This document shows, piece after piece, positions 55,561-59,326 of a stretch of DNA of 59,326 nt. The translations under genes and the position numbers were made by a program. This DNA is from Cyanobacteria bacterium CG_2015-22_32_23. GTDB lineage: Bacteria; Cyanobacteriota; Cyanobacteriia; Cyanobacteriales; Cyanobacteriaceae. The stretch lies in assembly GCA_009993045.1 (NCBI GenBank), contig JAACUG010000066.1, positions 1 through 59,326 on the forward strand, read 5' to 3'. Each line of letters opens with the position of its first letter. Positions within the stretch are counted from its first letter, which is position 1. Under the pieces are notes generated by a model that searched no databases, was not told the origin of the DNA, and was given only the letters and a program-made list of their open reading frames with translations.

Positions 55561-57185
55561 TTAATATTACAATCCATTATCCTAGACATGAGAGTATAAA
55601 TTCCTTTTTCTAATAATCCAGACATAGCCACGGAGGGAAGATGTCCTACTGGTGCTTTTACTGTGTACATCAAAACATCTTGAAATAACCATGTTCCATT
55701 TATACGCCAACCTAGGCGATCGCCAACAGTCTCCCAAACTTTTTTATCATAATCTCGTTTACCGCCCAAACTTTGATAAATACGTTTTTGGATAGAAAAG
55801 CCAAATTTACCTTTACTGTATTTTACCCAGAGTTGATCAATAGTTTGTAAATCTTGACAAGGAAATATCCTCATAGTATGGCGATCAATCCAGCCAGAAT
55901 CTTCTTTATTACTAGCTTTGAGCATTAATTTATGGGTTTGCTCATCGGCTTTATACCACTCTTGATTACTTAATAATTCTTCTAAATGACTATAATCTAT
56001 ACCAACTTCTGAGGCTAAAACTTCTTTTTCTGGTTTAATGACAGTTTTTTGAGCCATTATTTCCGTAACGATGGAATCTAATTCAGGAATAGAGGTGTTT
56101 TCCTTCTCCCTAAAAACATTAACGGGATTATTTTCAAATCGACTAGGAGAAAGGGGATCGTAATCATTTATAGTTTGTAGATTATTTTTAGTATTTTTAA
56201 CTTTTCTGACTTTTCGAGGGGTGGGTAAAAGAGGCACTGCCATAATCGGTAAATTAGTCGCAGGAGTATTTTTTATCGGAGAAGAAGTTGTGGAAGAGGA
56301 AGGTATTGTTGGGGAGGAAGAATTTTCCGAAGAAACCACAGGAATAGAAGAAGATAAAATAATTTCGATATTTTCTGTCAGTATATTTAACCATTCATCG
56401 ATAGATTGAGGGCGATTTTCAGGATGTAATTCCATTCCTTTGAGGATAGCTAAATTAGTGCGATCGCTAATGGTAGAATTATGTTGTTGAGGGGAAATTA
56501 AGTTAACACCTTGATTACGAAATTGAGCAGGAAAAGGAATCTGTAAAGTTACGATATAATATAACGTAGCAGCAAGGGCATAAACATCAGTATAAGCACC
56601 TCTTTTGGCATTGCGAGAATATTGCTCTAATGGTGCAAAACCCTCCGTGCGAGAGTTAGTATGAATTTGAGTTTTATCTTCAATAAAGTCTCTTGCTAAA
56701 CCAAAGTCAATTAAAACGGCTTCGTTATTTTCACGACGACGCATAATATTTGCTGGTTTTACGTCTCGGTGCAAAATTCCTTGTTTATGAATATAAGTCA
56801 ACGCACTACCAACTTGATAAATATAACGAATCGCTTCCACTTCAGCAAAACCACCTTGACGTTTAACTAAAGTTTCTAAATTCCCACCGTCAATATATTC
56901 CATTACCATACACCACAGATTACCTTCTTGACACACATCATCAACCCGAATCACATGAGCGTGAGTGCATTTTGCCAGACGAAAAGCCTCTTGAATAAAT
57001 CTTTCTTGATGTTTAGCAAAATTTTTTTGTGCTTGAATAGTAGCATTTAAGGTTTTAATGGCTACAACATTCCCTATCTCAACATCTTTGGCACGATAAG
57101 TAATACCAGCACCTCCAGCACCTAAGACTTTTTCAATAACATATTTACCTTTTTGAATAATACGCCCTGTTTTCCAATAACTCAT
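55557..57185 (-). CDS. Ser/Thr protein kinase with C-terminal GUN4 domain
   Basis: The 542-residue protein begins with a Hanks-type kinase at about 10-280: GAGGAGITYRA (Gly loop), VAIKTL, HRDVKPANIM, DFGLA and GFAPLEQY (APE-like). A Pro/Ser/Thr-rich linker (FSEENSSSPTIPSSSTTSSP-type) follows. The last ~150 residues are a GUN4 domain (YSHLEELLSNQEWYKADEQT, MRIFPCQDLQTIDQLW, GKFGFSIQKRIYQ, WETVGDRLGWR). GUN4 binds porphyrins and stimulates Mg-chelatase; kinase-GUN4 fusions suggest tetrapyrrole-sensing signalling. No TM segment. Confidence 0.88.
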   Translation of the reverse strand: MSYWKTGRIIQKGKYVIEKVLGAGGAGITYRAKDVEIGNVVAIKTLNATIQAQKNFAKHQERFIQEAFRLAKCTHAHVIRVDDVCQEGNLWCMVMEYIDGGNLETLVKRQGGFAEVEAIRYIYQVGSALTYIHKQGILHRDVKPANIMRRRENNEAVLIDFGLARDFIEDKTQIHTNSRTEGFAPLEQYSRNAKRGAYTDVYALAATLYYIVTLQIPFPAQFRNQGVNLISPQQHNSTISDRTNLAILKGMELHPENRPQSIDEWLNILTENIEIILSSSIPVVSSENSSSPTIPSSSTTSSPIKNTPATNLPIMAVPLLPTPRKVRKVKNTKNNLQTINDYDPLSPSRFENNPVNVFREKENTSIPELDSIVTEIMAQKTVIKPEKEVLASEVGIDYSHLEELLSNQEWYKADEQTHKLMLKASNKEDSGWIDRHTMRIFPCQDLQTIDQLWVKYSKGKFGFSIQKRIYQSLGGKRDYDKKVWETVGDRLGWRINGTWLFQDVLMYTVKAPVGHLPSVAMSGLLEKGIYTLMSRIMDCNIN

Positions 57186-57392
57186 AGTGACTACGACTTT
57201 TTCAAGAATGCTAATAAAACCGCTTGTTGTCTATTTTATACCCAAACACTTTGATAATTATTTATCATTGTACTTAATTTGATAATGATATTTTTTCAGT
57301 GTTAACTAACCTTAAAATAATTCATCTTTGGTTGGGGAATTAATAAATTTTCCATGGTGATTAATTATTTAATTTTTCTTTAAACTTTATTT

Positions 57393-57749
57393 TTAAAACA
57401 TTTCTTTCATAAAGGCTTTTAAACAAACATCATTATTGATAACATTATTCAATGTACCTTTCATAAAACTAATATTATAGTCATCATTTAAACTATCTTG
57501 TTGATCTAATTTACTTATTTTATCAGCTAATATCGTCATATTTTCTTCACCATATTTATTAATTAAATCTTGAGCAAATTCTTCCATTACTTTATCTTTA
57601 TCTCTCATACCTGAATCTGTTAATGATTGACATAAATAAGTGCCAAAAAAATTACCAAATTCTTCTGCACTAGGTAAAGTTTCAGCCTTAAGTATATTAG
57701 TAGAAAAAAGAGAGATAATTATTGACATTGGAATAGATAAATACTTCAT
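57393..57749 (-). CDS. Small secreted protein of unknown function
   Basis: The 118-residue protein has a signal peptide (IPMSIIISLFSTNILKAE). The mature part is helical and acidic, with Cys in TYLCQSLTDSG and NNDVCLKAFM that could pair. No family recognised. It is first downstream of the TIGR04376-like gene (31-bp gap), on the same strand. Confidence 0.6.
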   Translation of the reverse strand: MKYLSIPMSIIISLFSTNILKAETLPSAEEFGNFFGTYLCQSLTDSGMRDKDKVMEEFAQDLINKYGEENMTILADKISKLDQQDSLNDDYNISFMKGTLNNVINNDVCLKAFMKEMF

Positions 57750-57780
57750 AATTAGGCTTTTGCTTATTTTAGTAAAAACA

Positions 57781-58341
57781 TTATTTCTGTAAATTTTTCT
57801 TCATTTCTTGAAATTCTTGTTCAATTTCCCATTGATGAAATTTAGTTTCTAAATCATCCCCAGAATTATGATAATTTGAGTAGTTTTGATTAACGGTTTG
57901 ATTTTGATAATTATTTTGTTCATTGGCTTTAAGTTGTGCTATTTTTAAATCAACTTCTTGTTGTTTTGTTTCAATAGAAATTAATAACTTTTTACTATTA
58001 ATAATTTTTTGTTTCACTTCTTCCATTTTGCCCCAAAGTAAATTACCTTGAGTTAATAATAAAGTCTGTCTTTTCTCGGCTTCTGCTGCTAAATCTAGTC
58101 TTCCCGCTACGGTGGCTTTTTCCTTACGACTATACCATATTTGAACCTCTTTTCCTAAATTTAAAATCTCATTTTCTAGTTTTTTTTGCTCATTTTCTAG
58201 TTGAGAAATTAAATAAAGACTATCTTGTTTTTGAGTCTTTAATTCTTGAGAAATAATCATTAAATTTAGATTAGGATTACTCTGCAAAAATTCTTCTAAA
58301 CGAGATTCTAAAAAACTACTTAAATCTTCAAATAAACTCAT
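57781..58341 (-). CDS. TIGR04376-like coiled-coil protein
   Basis: The 186-residue protein starts MSLFEDLSSFLESRLEEFL and is a long coiled coil (ISQLENEQKKLENEILNLGK; ARKEKATVAGRLDLAAEAEK-like region; LWGKMEEVKQKIINSKKLL). Its pattern matches my recall of the cyanobacterial family TIGR04376 (function unknown). The tail is Asn/Gln-rich. It lies 21 bp downstream of the Pro-rich protein gene. Confidence 0.7.
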   Translation of the reverse strand: MSLFEDLSSFLESRLEEFLQSNPNLNLMIISQELKTQKQDSLYLISQLENEQKKLENEILNLGKEVQIWYSRKEKATVAGRLDLAAEAEKRQTLLLTQGNLLWGKMEEVKQKIINSKKLLISIETKQQEVDLKIAQLKANEQNNYQNQTVNQNYSNYHNSGDDLETKFHQWEIEQEFQEMKKNLQK

Positions 58342-58362
58342 AATATTAGTTAAATATAATAG

Positions 58363-59157
58363 TTAAAATGTTTCGCCTACCCTGAGATAAACCGACTGAT
58401 TTTGACGACTAATTACCGCTTGTGTACCATTAACCGTCATTAATACCCATCCTGTTGTGCCAATTTCTCCCCCAATGGCTACTTTTTCCGTGACATTATT
58501 AATGTTAAATAAAGCCATACTTCCAGTATCTCCTAATTCCACAATACCAATTAAAGTGTAATTATAGTTAGTCTCTTTTTTGATGTCGGTAGTAGTAGAA
58601 GTTAAATTTGGTAAATTATTTTTCTTTGTTTTATCTAAAGTATTTAAAACAGGTACTTTTGTTAATTTTGGAGGGGAGGGTAATGGTGGTGGTGGTGGTA
58701 TGGAGATAGAAGGAGGAGAAGGAGAAGGAGAAGATGATTGAATTGGTTTTGGAGGTTGAGGAATGGGAGTGGGTGAAATTTCTTGAAGGGTAGGAGGAGA
58801 CGGAAGGGGAAGGGGAGAAGGGGGAGGAGGAATAATATTACTGGCGATGTTACTATCAGGTAACGGTGGTATGGTTAAAGATGGTATCGGTAAAGGGGGA
58901 GAAGGTAATTTTGTTGTTTGTATATTTATTTGGGGTAAATTATCTTGAGGAGGAGAAATATTTTTAATATCTTGATTTTGAGGGTAATTATTACTAGATT
59001 TTTGCGTGGAATTATTAGTAATTGGCAATGATGAAATTTCTTGTTGTTTATGTTTCCAAAACCAAGCGGCTACAAACATTAAATATAAAGTAGCAAAAAG
59101 AAAGAGTAATTTATCTAAGTTTTTTTTAAAGCCAATTTTCTTATTTAGGTTATTCAT
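58363..59157 (-). CDS. Pro-rich membrane-anchored protein with PilP/GspC-like C-terminus
   Basis: The 264-residue protein has an N-terminal TM helix (LLFLFATLYLMFVAAWFW), a ~120-residue linker very rich in Pro and Ser (for example PLPLPSPPTLQEISPTPIPQ), and a C-terminal ~65-residue beta-domain (YTLIGIVELGDTGSMALFNI, GGEIGTTGWVLMTVNG, SVYLRVGE) that resembles PilP/GspC-type periplasmic domains. A role in a pilus or envelope complex is an inference. The first gene of a minus-strand group of three. Confidence 0.65.
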   Translation of the reverse strand: MNNLNKKIGFKKNLDKLLFLFATLYLMFVAAWFWKHKQQEISSLPITNNSTQKSSNNYPQNQDIKNISPPQDNLPQINIQTTKLPSPPLPIPSLTIPPLPDSNIASNIIPPPPSPLPLPSPPTLQEISPTPIPQPPKPIQSSSPSPSPPSISIPPPPPLPSPPKLTKVPVLNTLDKTKKNNLPNLTSTTTDIKKETNYNYTLIGIVELGDTGSMALFNINNVTEKVAIGGEIGTTGWVLMTVNGTQAVISRQNQSVYLRVGETF

Positions 59158-59326
59158 AGATATGGCAATATTAAATAGGTGATGTTTATTTTATCTCTAT
59201 TTTTCATCTTTAATTAAATTTTTGAGATATTCTTATTGACACTCACACCATCAAATCAAAGATTATGATGGGTGATTCTTGTTTCTTATCCTCTTAACTA
59301 GATTTCAAGATTACTCTCAAAATCCC

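Overview
The window is chromosomal DNA of a low-GC cyanobacterium. The evidence is cyanobacterial housekeeping content (menE for phylloquinone, an NDH-1-associated CRR7 protein, dapL, narB, PsiE, DUF1350, DUF3172, a TIGR04376-like protein and a GUN4-domain kinase), scattered GCGATCGC (HIP1) octamers, heptanucleotide STRR arrays and a PEP-CTERM protein. Very AT-rich codon use would fit a Geminocystis/Cyanobacterium-like unicellular lineage; that placement is an inference from style, not a search.

Layout. 1-12.3 kb: end of a repeat-containing protein, menE, a TIGR01777 epimerase, a PEP-CTERM protein, a desaturase/SDR fusion, a small-protein/HNH cassette, dapL, thrS, birA, an alpha/beta hydrolase and a diheme cytochrome c. 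12.4-26.6 kb: an accessory-looking cluster, described below. 26.7-32.5 kb: an MntA/HepT toxin-antitoxin pair whose toxin has a stop mutation, a Ser/Thr kinase, a PAS-GGDEF-EAL protein, a DUF3172 protein and a small ORF. 32.6-37.3 kb: glmS, then a scar made of an ISAs1 transposase 5' end fused to a decayed HsdR fragment and a truncated YgjP-like metallopeptidase, then two secreted proteins. 37.9-46.2 kb: tRNA-Ser(GCT), hisF, a small membrane protein, CIRCE-groES-groEL, tRNA-Asn(GTT), a type IIA topoisomerase A subunit, and recR, which appears to start at ATT. 46.3-59.3 kb: DUF1350, a PFL-activating-type radical SAM protein, PBP4, a cupin, narB, PsiE, rfbB, CRR7-moaE, a kinase-GUN4 fusion, and a minus-strand group of three envelope or coiled-coil genes.

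The most interesting part is 12.4-26.6 kb. Divergently arranged genes encode a MoxR AAA+ ATPase, a protein with two copies of an unnamed ~120-residue domain (here 'X domain'), and a VWA-like lipoprotein on the minus strand. On the plus strand are a four-helix membrane protein, a tubulin/FtsZ-like GTPase-fold protein, a 1099-residue protein with an actin/HSP70-type ATPase domain, a zinc-ribbon/coiled-coil/X-domain protein, a lipoprotein/TM/coiled-coil/X-domain protein, and a second actin-like protein whose phosphate-binding loops are destroyed. Tubulin-like and actin-like folds therefore sit in adjacent genes, with a pseudo-ATPase partner, membrane-anchored proteins on both arms and one shared new domain. 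I infer a membrane-linked, nucleotide-dependent assembly. The tubulin/VWA combination recalls the FtsZ-like families that Makarova and Koonin proposed for membrane remodelling, but the actin pair and X domain are not something I recognise as described.
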